DNA of 64,000 bases from Bacillus sp. FSL H8-0547 (GTDB lineage: Bacteria > Bacillota > Bacilli > Bacillales > Bacillaceae): positions 2,480,001 through 2,544,000 of the forward strand of contig JBBODD010000001.1 of NCBI GenBank assembly GCA_038002745.1. The letters run 5' to 3'. The notes under the pieces were generated by a model. It did no database searches, was not told the DNA's origin, and saw only the letters and a program-made list of their open reading frames with translations. Below, one piece after another: positions 1 to 8,603 of this stretch; the stretch's first letter is position 1; every line of letters starts with the position of its first letter. The position numbers were made by a program, and so were the translations under genes.

Positions 1-1083
1 CTTTTTGGATGGAACTGAAGGTACAAGTGTTCTATAACTGGGCTAAGCGCACTTGGGCGAGGTGCGGCATCAGAGAAAGTTGTTCTAGAATCGTGATAAG
101 CGCACTTAGGCGAAACGCAGCGTCCGAGAAAGTGTTCTTAAACCAGGACAAGCGCACTTAGGCGAGGTGCGGTATCCGAGAAAGTGTTCTTAAACCAGGG
201 TAAGCGCACTTAGGCGAAGTGAAGCACCCGTGAAAGTGTTCTTAAACCAGTATAAGCGCACTTAGGCGAAGCACAGCATCTGTGAAAGTGTTCTTAAACC
301 AGGCTAAGCGCACTTAAGCGAAGCACAGCGTCCGAGAAAGTGTTCTTAAACCAGAGTAAGCGCACTTAGGCGAAGCACAGCGTTCGAGAAAGTGTTCTAA
401 AACCGTGATAAGCGCACTTAGGCGAGGTGCGGCATCCGTAAAAGTGTTCTTAAACCAGGACAAGCGCACTTAGGCGAAGCAGAGCGTCCGAGAAAGTGTT
501 CTTAAACCAGTATAAGCGCAATTAGGTCAAGCACAGCGTTCGAGAAAGTGTTCTTAAACCAGGCTAAGCGCACATAGGCGAAGCACAGCGTCCGAGAAAG
601 TGTTCTTAAACCAGTATAAGCGCAATTAGGCGAAGCGCATCATCCGAGAAAGTGTTCTAAAACCGTGATAAGCGCACTTAGGCGAAGCGCATCATCCGTG
701 AAAGTGTTCTTAAACCAGGGTAAGCGCACTTAGGCGAAGCACAGCGTCCGAGAAAGTGTTCTTAAACCAGGCTAAGCGCACTTAGGTCAAGCACAGCGTT
801 CGAGAAAGTGTTCTTAAACCAGGCTAAACGCACTTAGGCGAAGTGAAGCACCCGTGAAAGTGTTCTAAAACCAGGACAAGCGCACATAGGCGAAGTGAAG
901 CACCCGTGAAAGTGTTCTTAAACCAGGCTAAGCGCACATAGGCGAAGTGAAGCACCCGTGAAAGTGTTCTTAAACCAGGACAAGCGCACATAGGCGAAGT
1001 GAAGCACCCGTGAAAGTGTTCTAAAACCAGGACAAGCGCACTTAAGCGAAGTGCTGAACCCATGAAAGTGTTCTAAAACCAGC
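1..1083. repeat. 52-bp tandem repeat array, about 20 copies
   Basis: The first 1.08 kb is a tandem array with a 52-bp unit; the motif AGTGTTCTTAAACCAG recurs at exact 52-bp steps (for example 131, 183, 235, 287). I count 20 full copies plus a partial one at the left edge, so the array may continue outside the window. The invariant part is AAGCGCACTTAGGCGA. It is followed by a variable segment of about 17 bp in a few classes (GAAGCACAGCG, GAAGTGAAGCACC, GAGGTGCGGCATC, GAAGCGCATCATC) shuffled along the array. Most units can form a small hairpin, CACTT-AGGCG-AAGTG, or a wobble version of it. No gene was found in it; the reading frames that cross it are repeats of the same peptide. Confidence 0.95.
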
Positions 1084-1218
1084 TCACGCATATTTCACAG
1101 TATTCCAACCCCTAATCAGCTCTACCAATAAGCAGCAAAGACCATCCAGCATGAAAATTTCTCCTCCATGTAGTATCATAAAAGAACTGATACGTACGAA
1201 AAGGAGGCTGAACGCAGT

Positions 1219-2076
1219 TTGATCTATATTGGACTGACGGGCTGGGGAGACCATGATGCTCTGTACCCTAACGGAATTGCAGCAGGAGAGAAACTGAAGG
1301 AGTACTCGGCCCATTTTCCGGCAGTTGAAGTGGATGCCAGCTTTTATGCGGTTCAGCCTGTAAGAAATGCAGAAAAATGGGTGAGTGATACTCCTGAGTC
1401 ATTCAAATTTATAGTAAAAGCTTATCAGGGGATGACTGGCCATCAGCGCGGGGACATTCCCTTTGATTCAAAAGAAGAGATGTTCGCGGCTTTTCTCCGT
1501 TCTATTGAACCCTACATACGAGCGGGAAAGCTTGCAATGGTGCTTTTTCAGTTTCCGCCGTGGTTTGACTGCAAAAAGGAGAATGTGACCTATTTAAGAT
1601 GGTGCCGCGAGCAAATGGGAGACGTTCCGGTTGCTCTTGAGTTCAGGCATCAGTCATGGTTCACTCCGGAAACACGAGAAAAAACGCTCTCTTTTATGCG
1701 GAATGAAAAGTGGATCCACAGTATATGCGATGAGCCGCAGGCCGGCAGCGGATCTGTTCCGGCAGTCGTTAAGGCAACGGACTCAGGTAAAACCCTGATC
1801 CGGATGCACGGCAGAAATGTTCATGGCTGGACGAAGCCTGCCAAAGGGGAAGAGTGGCGGGAAGTGAGATACTTATACAGGTACAATGAGGCTGAGCTGA
1901 ATCAATGGGCTGAATCCATTGAAAAACTCAAGGAGGAAACAGAAGATATTTTTCTCCTCTTTAATAATAATTCCGGCGGAGATGCAGCTGACAATGCGAA
2001 GCAGATGCAAAAGCTGATGGAGATTGACTATGAGGGTCTCGCGCCAAGGCAGCTGGACTTGTTCAGCGGAGAATAG
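1219..2076 (+). CDS. yunF: DUF72 family protein YunF
   Basis: This is a 285-residue member of the DUF72 family, which adopts a TIM-barrel-like fold and has no settled biochemical role. The family hallmarks are present: an N-terminal YIGLTGWGD segment, the FKFIVKAYQGMTGH block near residue 65, LFQFPPWF near 115, ALEFRHQSWF near 145, RMHGRN near 195 and LFNNNSGGDAADNA near 250. The start is TTG at 1219, preceded by AAGGAGG at 1201-1207; no ATG fits the homologous N-terminus. It opens a same-strand run with yunE and yunD, 19 bp upstream of yunE, as in B. subtilis. The role in this run is unknown. Confidence 0.9.
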   Translation: MIYIGLTGWGDHDALYPNGIAAGEKLKEYSAHFPAVEVDASFYAVQPVRNAEKWVSDTPESFKFIVKAYQGMTGHQRGDIPFDSKEEMFAAFLRSIEPYIRAGKLAMVLFQFPPWFDCKKENVTYLRWCREQMGDVPVALEFRHQSWFTPETREKTLSFMRNEKWIHSICDEPQAGSGSVPAVVKATDSGKTLIRMHGRNVHGWTKPAKGEEWREVRYLYRYNEAELNQWAESIEKLKEETEDIFLLFNNNSGGDAADNAKQMQKLMEIDYEGLAPRQLDLFSGE

Positions 2077-2095
2077 AAAGAGGCGGGTTGCTTAG

Positions 2096-2920
2096 ATGGA
2101 ATGGATTTTCCTTATTTTCATAGGCTTTATAGCAGGTACAATCGGCAGTCTTGTCGGTCTTGGGGGAGGCATTATTGTCGTTCCGGCCATGCTGTTTTCA
2201 TCAGGCTTTTTTACGATTTTTGAAGGAGTTTCCCCCCAGACAGCGGTCGGGACTTCTCTCCTTGTTGTGATTTTCACAGGCCTTTCCTCTACACTCGCTT
2301 ATATGAAAAAGAAAAAAGTGGATTACAGGAGCGGACTGATTTTCTTTATCGGGAGCGGGCCCGGTGGAATCATTGGAGCATATGTGAATCAATATTTAAA
2401 CGCGGATTCTTTTTCCCTGTATTTTGGTTTATTTATGATTTTCGTTTCTGTTTTGCTGATGTTCAGGGACAGACTCAAGCCGAGTGCGAGACAGCCCTCG
2501 GAAAAAGAAATTGTCCGTACATATAAAGATGAGCAAGGTGCAGACGGAGTCTATTTTTATAAACCTGTTCCAGCCATCATCATTTCATTTGGCGTTGGTT
2601 TTTTGTCCGGTCTTTTTGGCATTGGCGGCGGTGCCCTGATGGTGCCTGCGATGATTCTTCTCTTTTTCTTCCCGGCCCATATTGCTGTTGCAACGTCTAT
2701 GTTTATTATTTTTCTCTCTGGCCTATCAAGCTCGGTTATGCATGCGGCACTTGGAAATATAAACTGGCTGTTTGCACTTGCTTTAATACCGGGCGCCTGG
2801 GCAGGGGGAAAAGCCGGTGCGCTGATTGCCTCAAAGCTTTCTGGAAAAGCGCTCATCAGTCTGCTGCGGATTGTCTTGATCCTTGCGGGACTTAAACTGA
2901 TTTATGAAGGTGTTTTCTAG
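2096..2920 (+). CDS. yunE: Sulfite exporter TauE/SafE family membrane protein YunE
   Basis: The 274-residue protein is strongly hydrophobic, with about eight predicted membrane segments, and belongs to the TauE/SafE family of anion permeases (sulfite, sulfoacetate and related substrates in characterised members). Two internal repeats each start with a glycine-rich block, GLGGGIIVVPAM near residue 22 and GIGGGALMVPAMI near residue 176, as expected for the duplicated family fold. A hydrophilic linker of about 40 residues lies between the halves near residues 125-160. It starts at ATG 2096, 19 bp after yunF, with a weak GAGGCGG site. The substrate cannot be read from sequence. Confidence 0.88.
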   Translation: MEWIFLIFIGFIAGTIGSLVGLGGGIIVVPAMLFSSGFFTIFEGVSPQTAVGTSLLVVIFTGLSSTLAYMKKKKVDYRSGLIFFIGSGPGGIIGAYVNQYLNADSFSLYFGLFMIFVSVLLMFRDRLKPSARQPSEKEIVRTYKDEQGADGVYFYKPVPAIIISFGVGFLSGLFGIGGGALMVPAMILLFFFPAHIAVATSMFIIFLSGLSSSVMHAALGNINWLFALALIPGAWAGGKAGALIASKLSGKALISLLRIVLILAGLKLIYEGVF

Positions 2921-2953
2921 AATTGACACACCTTTTTGAAAAGGGGACTATTA

Positions 2954-4354
2954 ATGGCTGAGACCATTCATTTATATCATACAAACGATTTGCACAGTTA
3001 TTTTGAGAACTGGCCTAAGGTTGCTCATTACTTGAAGCGGATGAAAAAAGAGCATGCAGAACATGGAGAAGAAATGCTGCTTGTTGATGTCGGAGACCAT
3101 CTTGACCGGGTACATCCAATCACGGAAGCTACGAATGGGAAGTCAAATGTAGAGCTTATGAATGACTTGGAGTATGACGCTGTGACCATCGGCAATAATG
3201 AGGGGATTACGTTGCCGCATGATGCTCTGGATACTTTATATGACCGGGCAGCTTTTCCGGTCATTCTTTCAAATCTTTATACAGAGTCAGGGGAGCGTCC
3301 CCGCTGGGTGGAGCCTTTTAAAATCTTCTCTTTTGCAAACGGAACTAGAGCTGCCGTTCTTGGTGTCAGCGTCTTTTATGAAAAGTTTTATCAGCTTCTC
3401 GGATGGAAAGTGACCGATCCGTTTCAGAGCCTTCGCGAAACGATGGAATTGATCAAAGACCAGGCGGATGTCATCATTTTGCTTTCTCATTTAGGGATTA
3501 ATGACGATGAACTCCTGGCTGCGGAATTCCCTGAAATTGACGTCATTTTGGGTGCCCACACCCATCATGTTCTGGAAAAAGGGAAACTGGTGAACAGTGT
3601 GCTGCTCACTGGTGCAGGAAAAAACTGCAGCTTGATCGGTCATGTGGCATTATCAGTTGACGGAGACACGCTTTTATCAAAAACAGCAACTGTCATTCCG
3701 GTTGAAGCAGAGCCGGAATGTGAAGTGGTGAAAACGTTTCTAGACGAGCAGAGAGTAAAAAGCGACAGCATTCTGTCAGAGGAAATAACTATGCTGAAGC
3801 GGGATCTCACGCTTGATTGGTTTGGCCCATCTGATTTTACAGCCCTCCTGGCAACAGCCGTTAAGGAGTGGTGCAAAGGCGATGTGAGCATGGTTAACGC
3901 CGGGCTGCTGCTTGAACCTTTACAAGCAGGCTCAGTGACGAGAAAAGACCTGCATAGGATCTGCCCGCATCCAATCAATCCCTGCAAAGTGCAGTTAAAG
4001 GGAGATGTCCTGAAAGAAGTGATTGCAGAATCACGGACGGAAAAAATCGAACAGCTAAGATTGAAGGGGCTTGGATTCAGGGGGAAAGTAATGGGACGGA
4101 TGATTTTTGACGGAATCGAGGTCCGCAGTGAGCAGAAATCAGACGGTTTAAAGCACATTACGGGCATCCTTATACAAGGAGAACCGCTTGATCCCGACCG
4201 CACATATGAGGTTGCGACAGTGGATATGTTCACTCTGGGTGTGCTGTACCCTTCCATTTACCATGCAGAAAAGAAAACCTATTATATGCCTGAAATGCTG
4301 CGTGATGTCCTTGCCTGGAAGCTGAAACAGGGACATTCGTACAAGAATGCCTAG
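2954..4354 (+). CDS. yunD: Metallophosphoesterase / 5'-nucleotidase-like protein YunD
   Basis: The 466-residue protein has an N-terminal calcineurin-like metallophosphoesterase domain and a C-terminal 5'-nucleotidase domain. Metal-binding motifs are visible: HTNDLHSYF near residue 7, DVGDHLD near residue 45, LSHLG near residue 180 and GAHTHH near residue 200. The usual GNHE motif reads GNNE here (residue about 80), so the catalytic histidine position is an asparagine. There is no signal peptide, so it acts in the cytoplasm, unlike the secreted nucleotidase at 51.4 kb. I chose ATG 2954, six bases after AAGGGGA, over the in-frame TTG at 2936. It is probably co-transcribed with yunFE. Confidence 0.88.
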   Translation: MAETIHLYHTNDLHSYFENWPKVAHYLKRMKKEHAEHGEEMLLVDVGDHLDRVHPITEATNGKSNVELMNDLEYDAVTIGNNEGITLPHDALDTLYDRAAFPVILSNLYTESGERPRWVEPFKIFSFANGTRAAVLGVSVFYEKFYQLLGWKVTDPFQSLRETMELIKDQADVIILLSHLGINDDELLAAEFPEIDVILGAHTHHVLEKGKLVNSVLLTGAGKNCSLIGHVALSVDGDTLLSKTATVIPVEAEPECEVVKTFLDEQRVKSDSILSEEITMLKRDLTLDWFGPSDFTALLATAVKEWCKGDVSMVNAGLLLEPLQAGSVTRKDLHRICPHPINPCKVQLKGDVLKEVIAESRTEKIEQLRLKGLGFRGKVMGRMIFDGIEVRSEQKSDGLKHITGILIQGEPLDPDRTYEVATVDMFTLGVLYPSIYHAEKKTYYMPEMLRDVLAWKLKQGHSYKNA

Positions 4355-4355
4355 T

Positions 4356-4410
4356 TTTCACACTCAATGCCTTCTGCCTTCATAAATTACAGAAGGAAGG
4401 GAGTGTGAAA
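4356..4410 (+). promoter_or_regulatory. Hairpin covering the yunC ribosome binding site
   Basis: TTTCACACTC (4356-4365) pairs perfectly with GAGTGTGAAA (4401-4410), and inside it CCTTCTG (4370-4376) pairs with CAGAAGG (4390-4396), leaving a 13-base loop. The likely ribosome site of yunC, AAGGGAG at 4397-4403, lies in the 3' side of this structure, five to twelve bases before the ATG at 4416. There is no T-tract after it, so it is not a classical terminator. It could act as a translation switch or only protect the end of the upstream message. Confidence 0.6.
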
Positions 4411-4415
4411 GAACG

Positions 4416-4718
4416 ATGGTATCCATGACACCTATTATGATTGGAAGTCATCAATTTACAGCTATTACGGTTGCTTTGCCTAAAACAAATTTCATGGCTG
4501 TTACAAGCGACAAAGGGTACATTATGTGCGGCGCACTCGATGTAGCGCTGCTGAATGAAAAACTGAAAGAGCGGGGAATTATTGCAGGCAGAGCAGTCGG
4601 CGTCCGGACGATCGAACAGCTTCTTGATGCTCCGCTTGAATCCATCACTTTTGAAGCCGAAAACCGCGGTATCCACGTAGGAATGAGCGGAAGAGATGCA
4701 TTATTGAGAATGATCTGA
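4416..4718 (+). CDS. yunC: DUF1805 protein YunC
   Basis: This 100-residue protein matches the small DUF1805 family represented by B. subtilis YunC. Family features seen are the LPKTNFMAVTSDKGYIMCGALD block in the first half and RAVGVRTIEQLLDAPLES in the second half. The function is unknown and there is no signal peptide or membrane segment. It starts at ATG 4416, 61 bp after yunD, and its ribosome site is buried in the 4356-4410 hairpin, so its translation may be set apart from that of the upstream genes. An in-frame ATG at 4425 is an alternative start. Confidence 0.85.
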   Translation: MVSMTPIMIGSHQFTAITVALPKTNFMAVTSDKGYIMCGALDVALLNEKLKERGIIAGRAVGVRTIEQLLDAPLESITFEAENRGIHVGMSGRDALLRMI

Positions 4719-4821
4719 GACGAACTGTATAAACAGCATGGTTCTAAATGATAACTTCAAAAAAATAGCGTACATCCCGCCTTGCATGCATAAATATAGC
4801 TTGTAAAGGGGGGATTTATTT

Positions 4822-5589
4822 TTGGCCAGATTCCGCAGCCGTCCTCATAAAAAGGGGCCGCTTCCTTTCAGATATGTTTTCCTGCTTTCACTGGTCTTTT
4901 TTATCTTATCTACAGCTGCAGGGCTGTGGATTGTTAATAAGGGAATTGAACCGACCTTAATGACGGTAGCTGAAACCGAAACAAAACGGATTGCGACACT
5001 TGTCATTCAGAATGCGATTAATAAAGATATTAAAGAAGATGTGGACGCAGAAGAAATGTTTGTCGTAGATACAGATGAAAAGGGAAATGTTACGACGATC
5101 GATTTTAACGCCAAGTTTGTCAGAAGCGTGCTTGCCAAGACAACCGATAAAATTCAGGCGAATTTAAGAGAAGCATCCAAAGGGAATATTGACGCATTAG
5201 AACTTCCGGAAGGTGAGCTTCTTACTAAAGATAAACAGGGCGAGGGAATCATCTACTCAATTCCGCTTGGCCAGGCAACGAATAATGCCCTGATTGGAAA
5301 CCTCGGTCCGAAAGTGCCTGTCCGCTTTTATGTTGTCGGCGAGGTGCAGACAGATGTGAAAGAAACGATTCAGCAGTATGGCATTAACAATGCCCTGATT
5401 GAAATAGCCGTTGAAATCGAGGTGAATGTCGAGGTTGTCATTCCGTTTTCCACAAGAACAGCCACAGTTAGAAACAACATCCCGATTGCGATTAAAGCTG
5501 TCCAGGGACAGGTGCCAAGCTATTACAACGGGGGCGGCGGAAGCTCTCCTCCTGCGCTTGATGTGCCGGTTGAATCCAGCGGAAATTGA
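4822..5589 (+). CDS. yunB: Sporulation protein YunB
   Basis: This 255-residue protein resembles YunB, which in B. subtilis is made in the mother cell under sigma-E and is needed for efficient sporulation. One membrane segment lies near residues 17-38 (YVFLLSLVFFILSTAAGLW) behind an arginine/lysine-rich N-terminus, so most of the protein should face the outside of the membrane. The following part is rich in acidic residues, and the C-terminus is a Gly/Ser/Pro tail. It starts with TTG at 4822 after AAAGGGGGG at 4806-4812. It is separated from yunC by about 100 bp, consistent with its own promoter, although I could not identify a convincing sigma-E site. Confidence 0.85.
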   Translation: MARFRSRPHKKGPLPFRYVFLLSLVFFILSTAAGLWIVNKGIEPTLMTVAETETKRIATLVIQNAINKDIKEDVDAEEMFVVDTDEKGNVTTIDFNAKFVRSVLAKTTDKIQANLREASKGNIDALELPEGELLTKDKQGEGIIYSIPLGQATNNALIGNLGPKVPVRFYVVGEVQTDVKETIQQYGINNALIEIAVEIEVNVEVVIPFSTRTATVRNNIPIAIKAVQGQVPSYYNGGGGSSPPALDVPVESSGN

Positions 5590-5762
5590 GGCTGTTGCTG
5601 ACGGTGAAGCATTATCCAAATTCTCTTCAAAAGCTAAAAACCGCAGTCTCCTCTGTTCTCTCCGGAATCACCGTATTGGGACCTTTTACATTCATTGTAC
5701 TTTTAATAGACTTTATCCTTATTTTTATTTAAAAGGAAAAACATGTATAAATATATGGTAAA

Positions 5763-5794
5763 AGGCAGAGTTCATGCGGACTCTGCTTTTTTTT
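5763..5794 (+). terminator. Rho-independent terminator after yunB
   Basis: GCAGAGT (5765-5771) pairs with ACTCTGC (5780-5786) and is followed by eight T residues. Confidence 0.85.
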
Positions 5795-5848
5795 GAGAGA
5801 AAATATGACAGGTTTATCATCTTACAATAATAAATTTTAAAAATCATT

Positions 5849-5877
5849 TTGACTTAGGCATAATGTCCGATTATACT
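5849..5877 (+). promoter_or_regulatory. Sigma-A promoter of the sodium symporter gene
   Basis: TTGACT at 5849-5854 and TATACT at 5872-5877 are separated by 17 bp, close to the vegetative consensus. The expected start is about 80 bp before the symporter gene. Confidence 0.75.
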
Positions 5878-5965
5878 ATGTATAGTTATACTGAAATATC
5901 AGAAAATAATAAAAATTATTATTCTTCCGAATACGGAAGGAGAGGCTAAAGGGGGCTTTACACGA

Positions 5966-7471
5966 ATGGATAATCGTCCACAGTGGGGAACAAGGGCAGG
6001 CTTTATTTTAGCGGCTGTCGGATCAGCAATCGGACTTGGAAACATCTGGCGTTTTCCTGGAGTAGCATACGAAAACGGTGGAGGATCCTTTTTCATCCCG
6101 TACCTTTTCGCGTTGCTGACAGCAGGTATTCCCCTGCTTGTAATGGAATTTACTCTCGGTCACAAGTACCGCGGTTCTGCACCTTTAACGTATGCACGAT
6201 TAAGCAAGAAGTTTGAATGGCTCGGATGGTGGCAGGTCGGTATAGCATTTGTCATTTCTACTTACTATTCTGTTATAATCGCATGGGCCATTTCATACAG
6301 CGGTTTTTCATTGAATCTCGCCTGGGGAGATGATACGGAAGGTTTCCTGTTTGGTGACTATCTTCAGGCAGCAGCTCCAGGTGAACTCGGCGGTTTCGCT
6401 CCAGGCGTGCTTCTGCCGCTGCTGATCACGTGGGTTGTAACTCTCGGTGTTTTGTTTGCCGGCGTTAAAAAAGGAATTGAACTGGCAAATAAAATTTTCA
6501 TTCCTACACTAGTGGTCTTATTCTTAATTATCGTAATCCGTGCATTAACGCTTGATGGCGCAGCTCAGGGTCTTGAAGCATTCTTTAAGCCTAACTGGGA
6601 CATGATGTTAAACGGAAAGGTCTGGATCGCAGCATACGGACAGATTTTCTTCAGTTTATCGATTGGATTTGCCATTATGGTTACGTACTCGAGCTATCTT
6701 CCTAAGAAATCGGATATAACAAACAATGCGTTCATCACCGGCTTCGGGAACTCTGCATTTGAGCTTCTTGCAGGAATCGGGGTTTTCAGTGCACTTGGGT
6801 TTATGGCGATGCAGCAGGGGGTTCCGGTAAATGAAGTCGTTTCAAAAGGAATCGGTCTTGCATTTGTGGTTTTCCCGCAAATTATCAATGAATTCCCGGC
6901 ATTCAACGGACTGTTTGGTTTCTTGTTCTTCGCTTCATTAACACTTGCGGGATTAACCTCACTGATTTCTATTGTTGAGACATTTGTAGCAGGGGTACAG
7001 GACAAATTTAAGATTTCAAGAACGAAAGCTGTTGCGATTGGGGGAGGAATTTCAGCTGTTATTTCTCTGCTTTTCGCAACAAGAGGCGGCATCAACTTCC
7101 TTGATGTAGCGGATGAGTTTATCAACAGCTTTGGTGTTACACTTGCAGGATTTGTGGAAGTTATTGTAGTCATCTGGATTCTTAAACAGGCAACAGATCT
7201 GCAGCAGCATGCCAATCAGATTTCTGACATTCAGTTAGGTTCCTGGTGGAAGGTCTGTTTAGGAGTCATCACTCCAATCGTCCTTGGCTACATGATGATT
7301 GACAAACTCAGAGCTGAGCCATACGGCGGAGGAGCTTACTCCGGCGAATTCCTTCTATACTCAGGCTGGCTCGTTGCAGCTGGAGCATTAATCGTAGGCA
7401 TTCTGTTCTCCTTTATTTCATGGAAGAAGGATACAATTGAGCTGCCGGCTGATAAGGAGGTATCACGCTGA
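5966..7471 (+). CDS. Sodium-dependent neurotransmitter-symporter (NSS/SNF) family transporter
   Basis: This 501-residue integral membrane protein belongs to the NSS/SNF family of sodium-coupled amino acid importers. The signature stretch AAVGSAIGLGNIWRFPG near residue 17 forms the sodium and substrate site in characterised relatives such as LeuT. About eleven to twelve hydrophobic segments follow. B. subtilis has the paralogs YocR and YhdH; I cannot assign one of those names or the substrate. ATG 5966 follows AAAGGGGG. The stop overlaps the start of a MetS-type small subunit gene by one base (TGATG), which suggests translational coupling. The gene is not at this place in B. subtilis as far as I recall. 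Confidence 0.9.
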   Translation: MDNRPQWGTRAGFILAAVGSAIGLGNIWRFPGVAYENGGGSFFIPYLFALLTAGIPLLVMEFTLGHKYRGSAPLTYARLSKKFEWLGWWQVGIAFVISTYYSVIIAWAISYSGFSLNLAWGDDTEGFLFGDYLQAAAPGELGGFAPGVLLPLLITWVVTLGVLFAGVKKGIELANKIFIPTLVVLFLIIVIRALTLDGAAQGLEAFFKPNWDMMLNGKVWIAAYGQIFFSLSIGFAIMVTYSSYLPKKSDITNNAFITGFGNSAFELLAGIGVFSALGFMAMQQGVPVNEVVSKGIGLAFVVFPQIINEFPAFNGLFGFLFFASLTLAGLTSLISIVETFVAGVQDKFKISRTKAVAIGGGISAVISLLFATRGGINFLDVADEFINSFGVTLAGFVEVIVVIWILKQATDLQQHANQISDIQLGSWWKVCLGVITPIVLGYMMIDKLRAEPYGGGAYSGEFLLYSGWLVAAGALIVGILFSFISWKKDTIELPADKEVSR

Positions 7472-7575
7472 TGAGCGGTGGAGCTATTACAATGATGGTA
7501 ATCGGTATTGTTGTGATTTGGGGAGGTCTTGCAGCGAGCATTGCACATGCAGTTGTGAAGGCCAAAAAGTCATAA
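7471..7575 (+). CDS. MetS-type small subunit of the NSS transporter
   Basis: This 34-residue peptide has one membrane segment (TMMVIGIVVIWGGLAASIAHA) and a basic tail (VKAKKS). It matches the form of MetS, the small subunit first described with the methionine/alanine NSS importer MetP of corynebacteria. A strong site, AAGGAGG at 7454-7460, lies inside the end of the transporter gene, and the ATG overlaps the transporter stop by one base. The short length means the family match is by architecture, context and a general resemblance. It probably assembles with the upstream transporter in the membrane. Confidence 0.8.
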   Translation: MSGGAITMMVIGIVVIWGGLAASIAHAVVKAKKS

Positions 7576-7581
7576 AGTGTT

Positions 7582-7614
7582 CGGGCCAGTCCTTAAAAGG
7601 GCTGGCCCGTTTCT
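7582..7614. terminator. Bidirectional terminator between the symporter operon and lytH
   Basis: CGGGCCAG (7582-7589) pairs with CTGGCCCG (7602-7609). The hairpin sits between two convergent genes with T-rich sequence after it on the plus strand; the T-tract is weak in the other direction. Confidence 0.75.
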
Positions 7615-8603
7615 TATTTACGCTTTCTGTACTCGGCGCGTTCCCAAACCTTGAGCTGCGGAAAAGGATCATACGACCATTCTGTTCGTCCATTGTCCTT
7701 GTACATTCCGTAGTGAAGGTGCGGGGGAAACTTGCCGGATGTGCCTGGAGGGCCGTAGCCTGAGCTTCCTACAGAGCCGATGAGCTGGCCGGGCTCAACA
7801 ATCTGCCCCACTTCAAGACCGTCTGCAAACCCATTTAAATGAGCAAAATAGTGATACGTATTGGTGCTGTCACGAATGCCGAGTCTCCAGCCGCCAAACA
7901 TGTTCCACCCTTTCATTTCAATGATGCCATAGCAGGTGGAACGAACAGGAACACCATAATTTGCAAAAATGTCGGTTCCTTCATGGATCCTTCTGCCGCC
8001 CCATCCGCGGGCATCTCCCCAAGTGTTTTTGTAGCTGTAATTAAATCTGATGGGAACCGGGAACGCATGCTGATCCAGATCCAGCCTGCCGTATTTTTTG
8101 AAAAGCTTCATATGACCTGAAATTAAACCGATGGATTTATCACGCTGGTAATAATCCCAAAGCCCGATTTTAATGTTTTCAAAATCAGTTCCATACGAAA
8201 GGAGATAATCGGCAAAGGATAAAAGAACATCTTCATCATTTTCGGGATCTGCTCTTCCGTCTCCATTTCCGTCAATGCCAAGCCCGCCAAACAGGGCAAT
8301 GCTTGCCGGGTTTGTGTCAGACTGATTTGGATTTTGGATGCCGGCCCATAATTCTGGACGAATATAAATGCCAATTACGCCCTTCGCTTTCGGAATATCA
8401 CTGCGTGTTCTTCTTACATTGCGCTCATATTGATCAACAGAGGCCAGCACATACCAGGGAATCTGAGTAATGGTCTCTGCATTTTTAAACAGAATCATTC
8501 TCTCCTGATTGATTTGTTCTGTGCTTTTCTCTGATCCAAGGACAGAATGCGGCTGAATAAAGCAAAGAAAACATACACTAAACAGGGTCAACATTTTTCT
8601 CAC
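7614..8603 (-). CDS. lytH: Spore cortex L-Ala-D-Glu peptidase LytH (peptidase M23)
   Basis: This 329-residue exported protein corresponds to LytH, which trims peptide side chains of the spore cortex in B. subtilis late in sporulation. An N-terminal signal peptide (TLFSVCFLCFIQPHSVLG) is followed by a region of about 150 residues, then a C-terminal LytM/M23 zinc peptidase domain. The zinc motifs are visible as HEGTD near residue 208 and HLHYG near residue 297, with YFAHL between them. The start is GTG at 8603 with AAAGGAGA just upstream. It is transcribed away from lipA. I did not find an unambiguous sigma-K promoter. Confidence 0.9.
   Translation of the reverse strand: MRKMLTLFSVCFLCFIQPHSVLGSEKSTEQINQERMILFKNAETITQIPWYVLASVDQYERNVRRTRSDIPKAKGVIGIYIRPELWAGIQNPNQSDTNPASIALFGGLGIDGNGDGRADPENDEDVLLSFADYLLSYGTDFENIKIGLWDYYQRDKSIGLISGHMKLFKKYGRLDLDQHAFPVPIRFNYSYKNTWGDARGWGGRRIHEGTDIFANYGVPVRSTCYGIIEMKGWNMFGGWRLGIRDSTNTYHYFAHLNGFADGLEVGQIVEPGQLIGSVGSSGYGPPGTSGKFPPHLHYGMYKDNGRTEWSYDPFPQLKVWERAEYRKRK

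Larger units (their letters stand above)
5590..5965. other. Intergenic region between yunB and the sodium symporter gene
   Basis: This 376-bp gap has no credible gene. It holds the yunB terminator (5763-5794), a strong sigma-A promoter (5849-5877) and an AT-rich leader. In the leader, ATAATAA pairs with TTATTAT and CTTCCG-AATA-CGGAAG forms a small hairpin just upstream of the symporter ribosome site AAAGGGGG at 5949-5956. The first 170 bp show nothing I can name. Confidence 0.6.

Noticed and set aside
824-1063. Protein-coding frame on the minus strand inside the first array
   Set aside because: It is a repeat-derived frame with the same 17-residue peptide over and over and no ribosome site.
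1-1083. CRISPR array
   Set aside because: The units are whole 52-bp repeats with scattered changes; there is no constant repeat with unique spacers of fixed length, no leader and no cas gene.
4766-4796. Sigma-E promoter of yunB
   Set aside because: A CATAAATA stretch resembles the -10, but no -35 lies at the right distance.
5426-5761. Plus-strand frame after yunB
   Set aside because: It overlaps the end of yunB in another frame, has no ribosome site and no plausible product.
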